From Kribbella catacumbae DSM 19601 (GTDB taxonomy: Bacteria > Actinomycetota > Actinomycetes > Propionibacteriales > Kribbellaceae): a stretch of DNA of 64,000 nucleotides. Shown one piece after another: positions 1 to 8,205 of this stretch. The position numbers and the translations under genes were made by a program. The stretch is from NCBI RefSeq assembly GCF_000372465.1, contig NZ_AQUZ01000007.1, positions 95,128-159,127 on the forward strand. Reading direction: 5' to 3'. Every line of letters begins with the position of its first letter. The stretch's first letter is position 1. Below the pieces are notes generated by a model. It saw nothing but the letters and a program-made list of their open reading frames with translations, had not been told where the DNA came from and did not search any database.

Positions 1-105
1 CCATGACTATGCAGCTTCACTACGCCGCTCTGTTCTTCAGTCCCGGGCTGAACCATCGGCGGTTCCATCCGGATCGGTCGCACGACGCTGAACATCGCGA
101 AGTAG
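1..105 (+). CDS. 3' end of an FHA-domain gene (FhaB-like), partial and possibly frameshifted
   Basis: Frame 1 ends in the peptide TIGGSIRIGRTTLNIAK before a TAG at 103-105. This looks like the last beta-strands of an FHA domain (G-x-x-IRIGRT-x-L), and FhaB lies just upstream of pstP in actinobacteria. A TGA sits in the same frame at 49-51, directly before this peptide. The better-looking upstream frame is frame 3 (ending LFFSPGL around 50), so one extra base near 48-52 would join the two. Either the gene is frameshifted, there is a base error, or the match is fortuitous. FHA proteins bind phosphothreonine and are substrates of PknB. Only about 35 codons are visible, so the call is weak. Confidence 0.35.
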
Positions 106-115
106 GGCGCCGGCC

Positions 116-1513
116 ATGACCCTCTCGCTCGACTACGCAGCACTGTCCGATGTCGGACGGGTGCGCCGCAACAACGAGGACTCGGCGTACGCCGGTCCGT
201 ACCTGCTCCTGCTCGCCGACGGAATGGGTGGAGCCGCTGCCGGCGAGGTCGCCAGTGCCGCCGCCGTCCAGGTGATCCGCCGGCTGGACAAGCCGGGGAT
301 CACCGGCCCGGACATGATGGAAGCCCTCGCAGGCGCCGTACATCGCGCGAACGAGCGTCTCTCCGAGCTGGTCGAGGAGGACCCCGAGCGCGAGGGCATG
401 GGCTCGACCGTCACCGCGCTGCTCTTCGACGGCCAGGAGCTCGGCCTCGCCCATCTCGGCGACTCGCGCGCCTACCGGATGCGCGACGGCCTGCTCTACC
501 AGCTCAGCCATGACCACACGTTCGTCCAGTCGCTGGTGGACGAGGGCCGGATCTCCAAGGAAGAGGCCTTCACCCACCCGCACCGGAACCTGATCCTCCG
601 CGTCCTCGACGGCCGGCCCGACTCGGATCCGGACCTGGAGATGCTCGACGTCCAGGCCGGCGACCGGCTGCTGCTGTGCAGCGACGGCCTGCCCGACTAC
701 GTGAGCGACCAGGTGATCGCCACGTCGATGGCCGACGGTACGCCGGACTCCGTGGTGGTCGACCTGATCACCCACGCGCTCGAAGCGGGATCCAACGACA
801 ACGTCACCTGCGTCGTCGCCGATGTGGTCGAGACGGCTCCGGCGAGCGGGACCGATCCGCAACTAGTAGGCGCCGCGGCCGAGCTTGCCCAAGGCTCGAC
901 AGGCCCGGCCACGACGACCATGCGCGCCACTCAAGGCGACGGCAGTGGCGGCGGAGGTGGCAGTGCTGCGGGTCTCGACCCCGAGGAGCTCCGCTACGCG
1001 CCGCGGGCACCCAAGCGGTTCCTCTGGCTGCGGCGGCTCGCAGTACTGGTCGTAGTGCTCGGTCTGATCGGCGGAGGCGGCTGGTTCGCCTACAACTGGA
1101 CGCAGAAGCAGTACTACGTCGGCACGGACGGTGACTACGTCGCGATCTACAAGGGAGTCGACGAGGTGGTCCCCGGACTCAACCTGTCCTCCCTGTACGA
1201 GAAGCAGACGCTCGAGGTCGACAAGCTGCCGACGTACAACCGGGAGCAGGTCGAGGGCACGATCCAGGCCGACCACCTGGCCGCGGCCCGTCAGATCGTC
1301 AGCGAACTGCAGCGCGCCGCCGACGAGTGCGCGGCTAAGCCGACACCCAAGCCGACCCCGAAACCCAGTACTCCGCCCGCGACGGGCAAGCCGGTCTCGA
1401 CGCCGCCCAAGCCGCCGGCGACGACGGTGCCTGCCTCGACGCCGGCATCCACGCCGGTTGCCACGCCGAGCAACGGCACTGTCAACCCCGACGACTGTGA
1501 CGGCGTCAGATGA
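116..1513 (+). CDS. pstP: PP2C-family Ser/Thr protein phosphatase PstP
   Basis: Membrane-anchored metal-dependent phosphatase that reverses phosphorylation by PknB-type kinases. The catalytic PP2C domain covers roughly residues 1-238 and shows all metal-site motifs: RRNNED (17-22), ADGMGG (34-39), GDSRAY (115-120), SDGL (189-192) and DNVTCV (228-233). A Gly-rich linker leads to one transmembrane helix (about 307-327), then an extracytoplasmic part ending in a Pro/Thr-rich tail with repeated KPTPKP units. The 465-residue length is near that of mycobacterial PstP. The ATG at 116 lies just after the FHA-like fragment. The stop overlaps the rodA start (ATGA), so the two are probably translationally coupled. 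First visible gene of the pstP-rodA-pbpA-pknB group that controls polar growth and division. Confidence 0.95.
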   Translation: MTLSLDYAALSDVGRVRRNNEDSAYAGPYLLLLADGMGGAAAGEVASAAAVQVIRRLDKPGITGPDMMEALAGAVHRANERLSELVEEDPEREGMGSTVTALLFDGQELGLAHLGDSRAYRMRDGLLYQLSHDHTFVQSLVDEGRISKEEAFTHPHRNLILRVLDGRPDSDPDLEMLDVQAGDRLLLCSDGLPDYVSDQVIATSMADGTPDSVVVDLITHALEAGSNDNVTCVVADVVETAPASGTDPQLVGAAAELAQGSTGPATTTMRATQGDGSGGGGGSAAGLDPEELRYAPRAPKRFLWLRRLAVLVVVLGLIGGGGWFAYNWTQKQYYVGTDGDYVAIYKGVDEVVPGLNLSSLYEKQTLEVDKLPTYNREQVEGTIQADHLAAARQIVSELQRAADECAAKPTPKPTPKPSTPPATGKPVSTPPKPPATTVPASTPASTPVATPSNGTVNPDDCDGVR

Positions 1514-2907
1514 GTATCGCGTCAACGTCCGTCATCCAGATCATCCCGCGCACCAGGCGTGGGGTGGAGCTGATGCTGCTCATCGTGGCGATCGGCGTCT
1601 CGGTCGGTGCCTACGTCAACATCGGCATCACCGTGCAGGACAAGGTCCCGGCCAGCACCGGGTACTACGCCGCCGGGATCGGCCTGCTCGCCCTGATCGC
1701 CCACCTCGCCCTGCGCTACCGCGCGCCGTACGCCGATCCGGTGCTGCTGCCGTGTGCGGTGCTCCTCAACGGCCTCGGCGTAGCCATGATCCACCGGATC
1801 GACCTCGGCCTGGCCGCGACCCGGGTCGCCAAGGGCCTGAACCCCAAGGCAGCTGCGGCGCCGCAGCAGATCACTTGGACGGCTGTCGGCGTGGTCCTGT
1901 TCCTGCTGGTCATCCTGCTGATCCGGGATCACCGGCGACTGCAAGCGCTGACCTACACGGCTGGCCTGGCCGGTCTGGTGCTGCTGGTGCTGCCGCTGGT
2001 CCCGGGCCTCGGGGTCGAGGTGAACGGCGCCCGGATCTGGATCCACCTGGCAGGGATGTCCTTCCAGCCCGGTGAGTTCGCGAAAGTCTGCCTGGTCGTC
2101 TTCTTCGCCGGGTACCTGGTGGTCAAGCGGGACGTGCTGACGCTGGCCGGCCATCGCTTCCTCGGCCTGGACCTGCCGCGCGCCCGCGACCTCGGCCCGA
2201 TCGGGGTTGCCTGGGCGGTCAGCCTGGGTGTGCTGGTCTTCGAGAAGGACCTCGGCTCCTCGCTGCTGTTCTTCGGCCTGTTCCTGTTCCTGCTGTACGT
2301 CGCGACCGAGCGGGCCGGCTGGCTGATCATCGGTTTCCTGCTGTTCGCCGGTGGCGCCTTCTTCGCCTCCCAGACCTTCAGCCACGTGCAGGCGCGGGTC
2401 GACGGCTGGCTGAACCCGTTCGCCGAGGACCGCGGCCAGGTCGCGACCGGGTTGATGGGCCAGGCCTGGGGCGGCATCCTGGGCCGCGGACTCGGCCAGG
2501 GCCGGCCGGACCTCACGCTCTACGGCCAGAGCGACTTCATCATCTCCTCGTTCGGCGAAGAGCTCGGGCTGACCGGGATCATCGCGATCATCTTGATCTA
2601 CACCCTGATCATCGAGCGCGGCCTGCGGACCGCGCTGGGCTGCCGGGACATCTTCGGCAAGCTGATCGCCACCGGCCTGGCGATGTCCTTCGCCCTGCAG
2701 GTGTTCGTGATCGTCGGCGGCGTCACCGGGCTGATCCCGCTGACCGGCCTGGCCACCCCGTTCATGGCGCTGGGCGGTACGTCGCTGGTCGCGAACTGGG
2801 CGATCATCGCGCTGCTGCTCCGGATCAGCGACCAGGCCCGCCGGCCGCAGACCCCCGCGGCGCCGGTCTCCGACGAAACGATCGCGATGGCGGTGCAGAA
2901 GCAGTGA
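1510..2907 (+). CDS. rodA: FtsW/RodA/SpoVE-family peptidoglycan glycosyltransferase (RodA)
   Basis: Polytopic SEDS-family protein of 465 residues with about ten hydrophobic segments. SEDS proteins polymerise lipid II into glycan strands with a partner class B penicillin-binding protein. The C-terminal half carries the family signature: the stretch around GQSDFIISSFGEELGL and a following G-L-I-P-L-T-G-L-x-x-P-F-M-x-x-GG-T-S region. Its position directly before a class B PBP, with overlapping ends on both sides (ATGA with pstP, GTGA with pbpA), supports RodA working with PbpA. FtsW is the alternative family member, but in actinobacteria ftsW sits in the dcw cluster and the copy here is RodA. 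Confidence 0.93.
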   Translation: MSIASTSVIQIIPRTRRGVELMLLIVAIGVSVGAYVNIGITVQDKVPASTGYYAAGIGLLALIAHLALRYRAPYADPVLLPCAVLLNGLGVAMIHRIDLGLAATRVAKGLNPKAAAAPQQITWTAVGVVLFLLVILLIRDHRRLQALTYTAGLAGLVLLVLPLVPGLGVEVNGARIWIHLAGMSFQPGEFAKVCLVVFFAGYLVVKRDVLTLAGHRFLGLDLPRARDLGPIGVAWAVSLGVLVFEKDLGSSLLFFGLFLFLLYVATERAGWLIIGFLLFAGGAFFASQTFSHVQARVDGWLNPFAEDRGQVATGLMGQAWGGILGRGLGQGRPDLTLYGQSDFIISSFGEELGLTGIIAIILIYTLIIERGLRTALGCRDIFGKLIATGLAMSFALQVFVIVGGVTGLIPLTGLATPFMALGGTSLVANWAIIALLLRISDQARRPQTPAAPVSDETIAMAVQKQ

Positions 2908-4355
2908 ACTCAGCAATCCGGCGGCTCGCCGTCGGCGCGATCATCCTGATGCTCGCGCTGATGGCCAACTCGACCTACCTGCAGGCCTTCCGGTCCAACG
3001 AGCTGAACGGGCGCAACGACAACACGCGGGTCCGGGACGAGCAGTTCTCGGTGAACCGCGGCCCGATCCTGATCGGTAGCTCACCGATCGCGCAGAGCAA
3101 GGAAACCAACGACCAGTACAAGTACCAGCGCACCTACTCCGACGGCCCGCTGTACGCGCCGGTGACCGGGTACTACTCCTTCCAGTTCGGGCGCGGCGGC
3201 ATCGAGCTGAACCAGAACAGCGAGCTGAACGGCTCCGACCCGTCGCTGGCGTTCCGGCGAGTGGTCGACGTACTGACCGACCGGCGTCAGCAGGGCGCGA
3301 GTGTCACCCTGACGCTCAATGCGGCGGCCCAGCAGGCGGCGTACAACGCGCTGGGGAGCAAGAAGGGCGCGGTCGTCGCGCTCGACCCGAAGACCGGCAA
3401 GGTGCTCGCCCTGGTCAGCCGGCCGTCGTACGACCCGAACCTGCTCGCCTCGCACGACCTCGGCAAGGCCAGCGACGCCTGGAAGCGGCTGAACGCGAGC
3501 GACGACCGGCCGATGTCCAACCGGGCGATCAAGGAGCTCTACCCGCCGGGCTCGACGTTCAAGCTGGTCACCACGGCGGCCGCGCTGTCCAGCGGCAAGT
3601 ACAAGCCGGACACCGCGGTGCACTCGCCGGCTCAGCTGCCCCTGCCGCAGACCACGGTCCCGCTGGTGAACGAGAACGGCAAGAACTGCGGTGGTAGCGA
3701 CAACGCGACGCTGACCGTCGCTCTGCGGTGGTCGTGCAACACCGCTTTCGGCACGATCGGTCTGGACCTGAAGGCGGACGCGCTGCGCGAGCAGGCCGAG
3801 AAGTTCGGCTTCGGCGAGCGGCAGCTGCCCGAGCTGGGCGCGGTCGCGAGCCAGTTCCCGGGCGACCCGAACGAGCCGCAGATCGCCCAGTCCGCGATCG
3901 GCCAGTTCGACGTCCGGGCCACCCCGCTGCAGATGGCGATGGTGGCGGCCGGGATCGCCAACAAGGGCGAAGTGATGAAGCCGTACCTGGTCCAGAGTGT
4001 CCGGACCGGGGACCTGAAGACCATCTCGGAGACCAAGCCGGAGGCGTTGCACCAGGCGGTCAGCCCCGAGGTCGCGGCCCAGCTGACCGCGATGATGACC
4101 GACGTCGTCAACAACGGCACCGGCAAGCCGGGCCGGATCGACGGCGTCCAGGTGGCCGGCAAGACGGGCACCGCGCAGACGTCGAAGGAGCGGCCGCCGT
4201 TCGCGTGGTTCACCGCTTTCGCGCCGGCCGACAACCCGCAGGTCGCGGTCGCGGTGATCATCGAGGACGCGGGCGTCAAGCGCGACGAGATCGCCGGTGG
4301 AACCTTGGCGGCGCCGGTCGCCAAGAAGGTGATGGAAGCGGTGCTTGGCCGGTGA
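2904..4355 (+). CDS. pbpA: Class B penicillin-binding protein PbpA (peptidoglycan transpeptidase)
   Basis: Bitopic D,D-transpeptidase of 483 residues. An N-terminal transmembrane segment (about 8-27) is followed by a dimerisation-type domain and the transpeptidase domain. Active-site motifs are in order: STFK with Ser217 and Lys220, SCN (277-279) and KTG (420-422). It should cross-link the glycan made by RodA. The GTG start at 2904 overlaps the rodA stop (GTGA), which fixes the start. Length and motif spacing match actinobacterial PbpA. The gene ends 127 bp before pknB. Confidence 0.94.
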   Translation: MNSAIRRLAVGAIILMLALMANSTYLQAFRSNELNGRNDNTRVRDEQFSVNRGPILIGSSPIAQSKETNDQYKYQRTYSDGPLYAPVTGYYSFQFGRGGIELNQNSELNGSDPSLAFRRVVDVLTDRRQQGASVTLTLNAAAQQAAYNALGSKKGAVVALDPKTGKVLALVSRPSYDPNLLASHDLGKASDAWKRLNASDDRPMSNRAIKELYPPGSTFKLVTTAAALSSGKYKPDTAVHSPAQLPLPQTTVPLVNENGKNCGGSDNATLTVALRWSCNTAFGTIGLDLKADALREQAEKFGFGERQLPELGAVASQFPGDPNEPQIAQSAIGQFDVRATPLQMAMVAAGIANKGEVMKPYLVQSVRTGDLKTISETKPEALHQAVSPEVAAQLTAMMTDVVNNGTGKPGRIDGVQVAGKTGTAQTSKERPPFAWFTAFAPADNPQVAVAVIIEDAGVKRDEIAGGTLAAPVAKKVMEAVLGR

Positions 4356-4482
4356 CGACGATGCGATATAACCCGGTGACAGAGCGTCCGGCCGGCGGCA
4401 GCCCGTGCATGGCCCGGGCTACCGTGGGCAAATTGAGTGAATTATGGCCGAGTTCGATCCGCGCAGGTTGGAAGGCAGAGTA

Positions 4483-6327
4483 ATGACATCGCAGGCACGT
4501 CTCGTCGGCGGGCGCTACGAAGAGGGCGAACCGCTCGGCCGAGGGGGGATGGCAGAGGTCCGCAAGGGCGTCGACAACCGCCTGGGCCGTACGGTCGCGA
4601 TCAAGCGGCTCCGGGTCGATCTGGCCAGCGACTCCACCTTCCAGGCCAGATTCCGGCGCGAGGCACAGTCGGCCGCGTCGCTGAACCACCCGACGATCGT
4701 CTCGGTCTACGACACCGGCGAGGAGCCCGACCCGAACGGTTCGGGCGTCACCATCCCGTACATCGTGATGGAGTACGTGGCCGGCAAGACGCTGCGGGAC
4801 CTGATCCGCGAGGGCCGCAAGATCATGCCGGAGCGCGCTCTGGAGATGACGTCGGGCGTGCTCGAGGCGCTCGACTACAGCCACCGGGCCGGCATCGTGC
4901 ACCGCGACATCAAGCCCGGCAACGTGATGCTGACCCCGCAGGGCCAGGTCAAGGTGATGGACTTCGGCATCGCCCGGGCGGTCGCGGACACCACCTCCGA
5001 CATGACCCAGACCGCGGCAGTGATCGGTACGGCGCAGTACCTCTCGCCCGAGCAGGCCCGCGGCGAGACGGTGGACGCCCGGTCCGACCTGTACTCGACC
5101 GGCTGCCTGCTCTACGAACTGCTCATCGGCCGGCCGCCGTTCGTCGGTGAGTCGCCGGTGTCGGTGGCCTACCAGCACGTCCGGGAAGAGCCGCTGCCGC
5201 CGTCCTCGTTCGACCCGGACATCCCGCCGGAGGTCGACGCGGTCGTCCTGAAGGCACTGACGAAGAACCGTGAGCACCGGTACCAGAGCGCCAACGAGAT
5301 GCGCCAGGACATCCACCGGGTGCTGGCCGGTCAGCAGGTGACCGCACCGATGGCGGCCGTCGCCGAGACCCGGGCGATGGCAGCGACCCAGGCCGCGCCG
5401 GCCGCGGCCACCGTGGCGTACCAGCCGCAGTCCAACGACCTGCTCCCGCCCGACGACGGGGGTGACGAGGCGCAGACCGCTCGCGCCCGGCGCAACCGGG
5501 GGCTCGCGTACTTCCTGCTCGGCTTGGCGATCGTGGCCATCGCCGTCGGCGCCTACGCGATCATCACGAACATGGGCGACAAGAACAACAACCCGGCCGG
5601 TGGCGGCCAGACCACCGCCACCCAGCCGCAGCAGGTCGAGGTACCGAAGGTGGAAGGGCTCCCGCTGACCGAGGCGACTCAACTGCTCGCCGACCAGGGA
5701 CTCAAGATCGCCCCCACCTATCAGACCAGCTCGACGGTCGGGAAGAGCACGATCATCAGCCAGGACCCGGTGTCGGGCACCAAGGTGGACAAGGAAACCG
5801 CGGTGTCCGTGGTGGTCTCGTCCGGGCGCGCCGAGCCATCCGCCTTCCCGGTACCGGATGTGCTCAACAAGTCGGAGTCCGAAGCCACCAAGCTGCTGGA
5901 GAATTCGGACGGCAAGTTCAAGGTGGCGTCGGAGTCGAAGACGGTCGACAACGAGGCACCCAAGGGCACGGTGATCGGGATCGAGCCGGGTCAGGACGGT
6001 CAGTACCCCAAGGGGACGAGGTTCACCTTGACCATCTCGACCGGCCAGGTCGAGGTACAGATCCCGGATGTCACGAACCAGACCAAGGAAGACGCCACCA
6101 AGACGCTCAAGGACCTCGGCTTGAACGTGGCCTACATCAATGACGACTCGAACCCGGCAGCCGTCGAAGGCACGGTCACCAGAATCAGCCCCAAGCCGGG
6201 TACGAAGGTCAAGGAGGGCACCAAGGTGACGCTGGCGATCGCGACCAAGCCGACCCAGCCGAGCACTACACCGTCTCCGAGCGAAACGCCGGAAGACCCG
6301 GCGACGCCGCCGATCATCGGTGGATAG
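4483..6327 (+). CDS. pknB: Transmembrane Ser/Thr protein kinase with PASTA repeats (PknB)
   Basis: Eukaryote-like kinase of 614 residues. Kinase domain (about 11-285) has the glycine loop GRGGMAEV (19-26), Lys41, HRDIKPGN (140-147), DFG (160-162) and a Thr-rich activation loop (170-183). A juxtamembrane linker leads to one transmembrane helix (about 341-362) and three extracellular PASTA domains (about 386-450, 457-520, 521-586), which sense muropeptides or lipid II. Mycobacterial PknB has four. I chose the ATG at 4483, with GGAAG at 4470-4474, over an in-frame ATG at 4444. The kinase core then starts ten residues in, as in relatives. There is no second kinase (pknA) in this locus. An intrinsic terminator follows. 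Confidence 0.95.
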   Translation: MTSQARLVGGRYEEGEPLGRGGMAEVRKGVDNRLGRTVAIKRLRVDLASDSTFQARFRREAQSAASLNHPTIVSVYDTGEEPDPNGSGVTIPYIVMEYVAGKTLRDLIREGRKIMPERALEMTSGVLEALDYSHRAGIVHRDIKPGNVMLTPQGQVKVMDFGIARAVADTTSDMTQTAAVIGTAQYLSPEQARGETVDARSDLYSTGCLLYELLIGRPPFVGESPVSVAYQHVREEPLPPSSFDPDIPPEVDAVVLKALTKNREHRYQSANEMRQDIHRVLAGQQVTAPMAAVAETRAMAATQAAPAAATVAYQPQSNDLLPPDDGGDEAQTARARRNRGLAYFLLGLAIVAIAVGAYAIITNMGDKNNNPAGGGQTTATQPQQVEVPKVEGLPLTEATQLLADQGLKIAPTYQTSSTVGKSTIISQDPVSGTKVDKETAVSVVVSSGRAEPSAFPVPDVLNKSESEATKLLENSDGKFKVASESKTVDNEAPKGTVIGIEPGQDGQYPKGTRFTLTISTGQVEVQIPDVTNQTKEDATKTLKDLGLNVAYINDDSNPAAVEGTVTRISPKPGTKVKEGTKVTLAIATKPTQPSTTPSPSETPEDPATPPIIGG

Positions 6328-6345
6328 CCGTCACTGAAGACCACG

Positions 6346-6382
6346 AAGGCCGCGGGAGTTACTTCCCGCGGCCTTTCGTTTT
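6346..6382 (+). terminator. Intrinsic terminator after pknB
   Basis: Perfect 12-bp stem (6346-6357 with 6364-6375, core GGCCGCGGGA/TCCCGCGGCC) with a 6-nt loop, followed by TCGTTTT. It lies between the convergent pknB and pabA genes and has its T-rich tract on the pknB side. Confidence 0.85.
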
Positions 6383-6389
6383 GCCTGGC

Positions 6390-7022
6390 TTAGCTAACGA
6401 CCGGCGCCATGCCGGCGGAGCGCTCGACCGCGCCGACGTCGCCGCAGATCTCCAGCCAGTTGGCGAGCATCCGGTGGCCGCCCTCGGTCAGTACCGACTC
6501 GGGATGGAACTGCACACCCTCGACCGGCAGGTCGCGGTGTCGCGCGGCCATGATCACGCCGGCCTCGGTTCGGGCGGTCACCTGGAGCAGATCCGGCACG
6601 GTGTTCTGGGCGATCGCGAGCGAGTGGTAGCGGGTCGCGGTGAACGGCGACGGCAGCCCGGCGAGCACGCCGGCGCCCTCGTGGAAGACCTGGCTGGTCT
6701 TACCGTGCAGCAGCTCGTCCGCGCGGCCGACCACCCCGCCGTACGCGACTCCGATCGCCTGCAGGCCGAGGCAGACACCGAAGATCGGGACCCGGCCGCC
6801 CATCTCCTTGACGATGTCCACGCACGCGCCGGCTTCTTCCGGAGTACCGGGGCCGGGGGAAAGCAGGACGCCGTCGTACTCCGAGACCTGGTCGGGGGTG
6901 ACCTCGTCGTTGCGCAGCACGGTCGTGTCGGCCTGCAACTGCTGCAGGTACTGCACGAGGTTGTAGACGAAGGAGTCGTAGTTGTCGACGACGAGGATCC
7001 GCGGCATGCCGACCATTGTCAC
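6390..7022 (-). CDS. pabA: Glutamine amidotransferase, anthranilate/aminodeoxychorismate synthase component II
   Basis: Class I glutamine amidotransferase of about 210 residues that releases ammonia from glutamine for a chorismate-aminating partner (tryptophan or folate synthesis). Visible motifs: the N-terminal ILVVDNYDSFVYNLVQYL, the oxyanion strand LLSPGPGTP, the nucleophile elbow GVCLGLQAIG (Cys) and the C-terminal VQFHPESVLT (His-Glu). No synthase component I lies nearby, so TrpG and PabA cannot be separated here. The gene next to pknB is a conserved actinobacterial neighbour (trpG/pabA). GTG 7022, ATG 7016 and ATG 7007 are all possible starts, and the last places the conserved MPRILVVDNYDSF at the terminus. 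Confidence 0.92.
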   Translation of the reverse strand: MTMVGMPRILVVDNYDSFVYNLVQYLQQLQADTTVLRNDEVTPDQVSEYDGVLLSPGPGTPEEAGACVDIVKEMGGRVPIFGVCLGLQAIGVAYGGVVGRADELLHGKTSQVFHEGAGVLAGLPSPFTATRYHSLAIAQNTVPDLLQVTARTEAGVIMAARHRDLPVEGVQFHPESVLTEGGHRMLANWLEICGDVGAVERSAGMAPVVS

Positions 7023-7050
7023 AGACGGACCGCAACCGGGCCGCTCGGAT

Positions 7051-7848
7051 TCAGCGACCGGTCGCCGAGGGGCTGGCGGTCGGGGTCTTCTCGAAGCCGG
7101 GCACGGTCGCGCTCTGCAGCTCCAGCGTGCCCTCGTAGGCGGGCATCGCGATCGAGGCCTCGTTCTTCACCTCGTAGCCGAGCTGGAACCGCACCACGTA
7201 GTCCTGGAAGTTCTCGATGTACTTCGAGTCGTCCAGCGCCTGCTGCAGTTTGCGGCGGTCACCGATCGCAGTGATCTTGTACGGCGGCAGGTAGGGCACG
7301 CCGTGCAGGACGACGGAGTTGCCGACGCATTTGATCCCCGTGGTGGAGATCACCCGGTGGTTCTGGATCGAGAGGGCGTCGGCGCCACCGGCCCAGAGCG
7401 CGTTCACCACCGCCTGGATGTCCTGCTGGTGGATCACCAGCCAGTCGGCGTCGACGTCCGGGTTGTCCTTGACCACCTCGGGCGGGGCGTCCTTGAGCGT
7501 GACGGTGAGGCCCGGCCCGGTGACGGGCGTAGTACCGACCTGGTAGGACAGGTCCTTCAGTTGCCGGGCCAGTTTGGGCTCGATCGAGCCTTGCTGGGCC
7601 TGCAGCTTCTCGATGTCCTGGGTCAGCGCCGCGTGCTGGCGGGTCAGGCTGGCGCTGCGCCGGCTCTGTTCCTCGACCAGGCCCGCGAGCGTAGTGTTAC
7701 GACTGGGACGCAGATCGGTACCGCGGGCGTTCGTCGCGCTGGTTGCAAAGAGCAGCCCGGCGCACAGCAACGCCACCGGCGCACTTGCGCGCCAGAGCGA
7801 AAAACGCCGCAGCTTGCTCACCCGTGATCCCCTTGCTCTCGTCTGCAC
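7051..7848 (-). CDS. DUF881-family membrane-anchored protein (Rv0012-like)
   Basis: 265-residue protein with one N-terminal membrane/signal segment (about 20-38), a coiled-coil-like Glu/Gln-rich stretch (about 55-90, with LTQDIEKLQAQQ) and the DUF881 domain. That domain shows GPGLTVTLKDAP, DWLVIHQQDIQAVVNALWAGGADALSI-type and ISTTGIKCVGN-type signatures. The C-terminus is short and Pro/Ser/Thr-rich. A protein of this family sits between pabA/trpG and crgA in many actinobacteria. Its role is not established; a divisome or envelope link is inferred from context. An internal GTG (7821) is an alternative start. It is divergent from crgA across 60 bp. Confidence 0.85.
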   Translation of the reverse strand: MQTRARGSRVSKLRRFSLWRASAPVALLCAGLLFATSATNARGTDLRPSRNTTLAGLVEEQSRRSASLTRQHAALTQDIEKLQAQQGSIEPKLARQLKDLSYQVGTTPVTGPGLTVTLKDAPPEVVKDNPDVDADWLVIHQQDIQAVVNALWAGGADALSIQNHRVISTTGIKCVGNSVVLHGVPYLPPYKITAIGDRRKLQQALDDSKYIENFQDYVVRFQLGYEVKNEASIAMPAYEGTLELQSATVPGFEKTPTASPSATGR

Positions 7849-7908
7849 TACGCTAACCGAGGCCAGAGCTAGCTTAAGTGTCCGCTGTCCGTTACGAGGA
7901 GTCGAGTC

Positions 7909-8175
7909 GTGCCCGAGTCGAGCAGTCGCAAAACCAAGAAGTCTTCCACCGACAAGGTGAAGGTGGAGAAGACTCCCAAGAAGCCGCGTACCACCAGCCG
8001 GGTATGGGTCGCTCCGCTGATGCTGGGCTGCTGGCTGCTCGGACTGATCTGGCTGGTCGTCTTCTACGTGGCCGGCCAGAACATCCCGGTCATGCGGGAC
8101 CTGAACAACTGGAACCTGCTGATCGGCATGGGCCTGATCGCCGTCGGCTTCGTGGTCTCCACCCAGTGGATCTAG
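7909..8175 (+). CDS. crgA: Cell division protein CrgA
   Basis: Small 88-residue protein with a Lys-rich cytoplasmic N-terminus (about 1-32) and two transmembrane helices (about 33-55 and 66-84). This is the CrgA family layout, including the NW-N-LLIGMGLI segment in the second helix. CrgA interacts with FtsZ, FtsQ and PBPs, and inhibits or coordinates septation in streptomycetes and mycobacteria. GTG start with a GAGGAG ribosome site just upstream. It sits where crgA is expected, beside the DUF881 gene. Confidence 0.93.
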   Translation: MPESSSRKTKKSSTDKVKVEKTPKKPRTTSRVWVAPLMLGCWLLGLIWLVVFYVAGQNIPVMRDLNNWNLLIGMGLIAVGFVVSTQWI

Positions 8176-8205
8176 TCGCTCTCTGACGTATCCGGGCCAC
8201 GGATC

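Noticed and set aside
6346..6382. Riboswitch or small RNA between pknB and pabA
   Set aside because: The stem followed by a T-rich tract is fully explained as an intrinsic terminator at a convergent junction.
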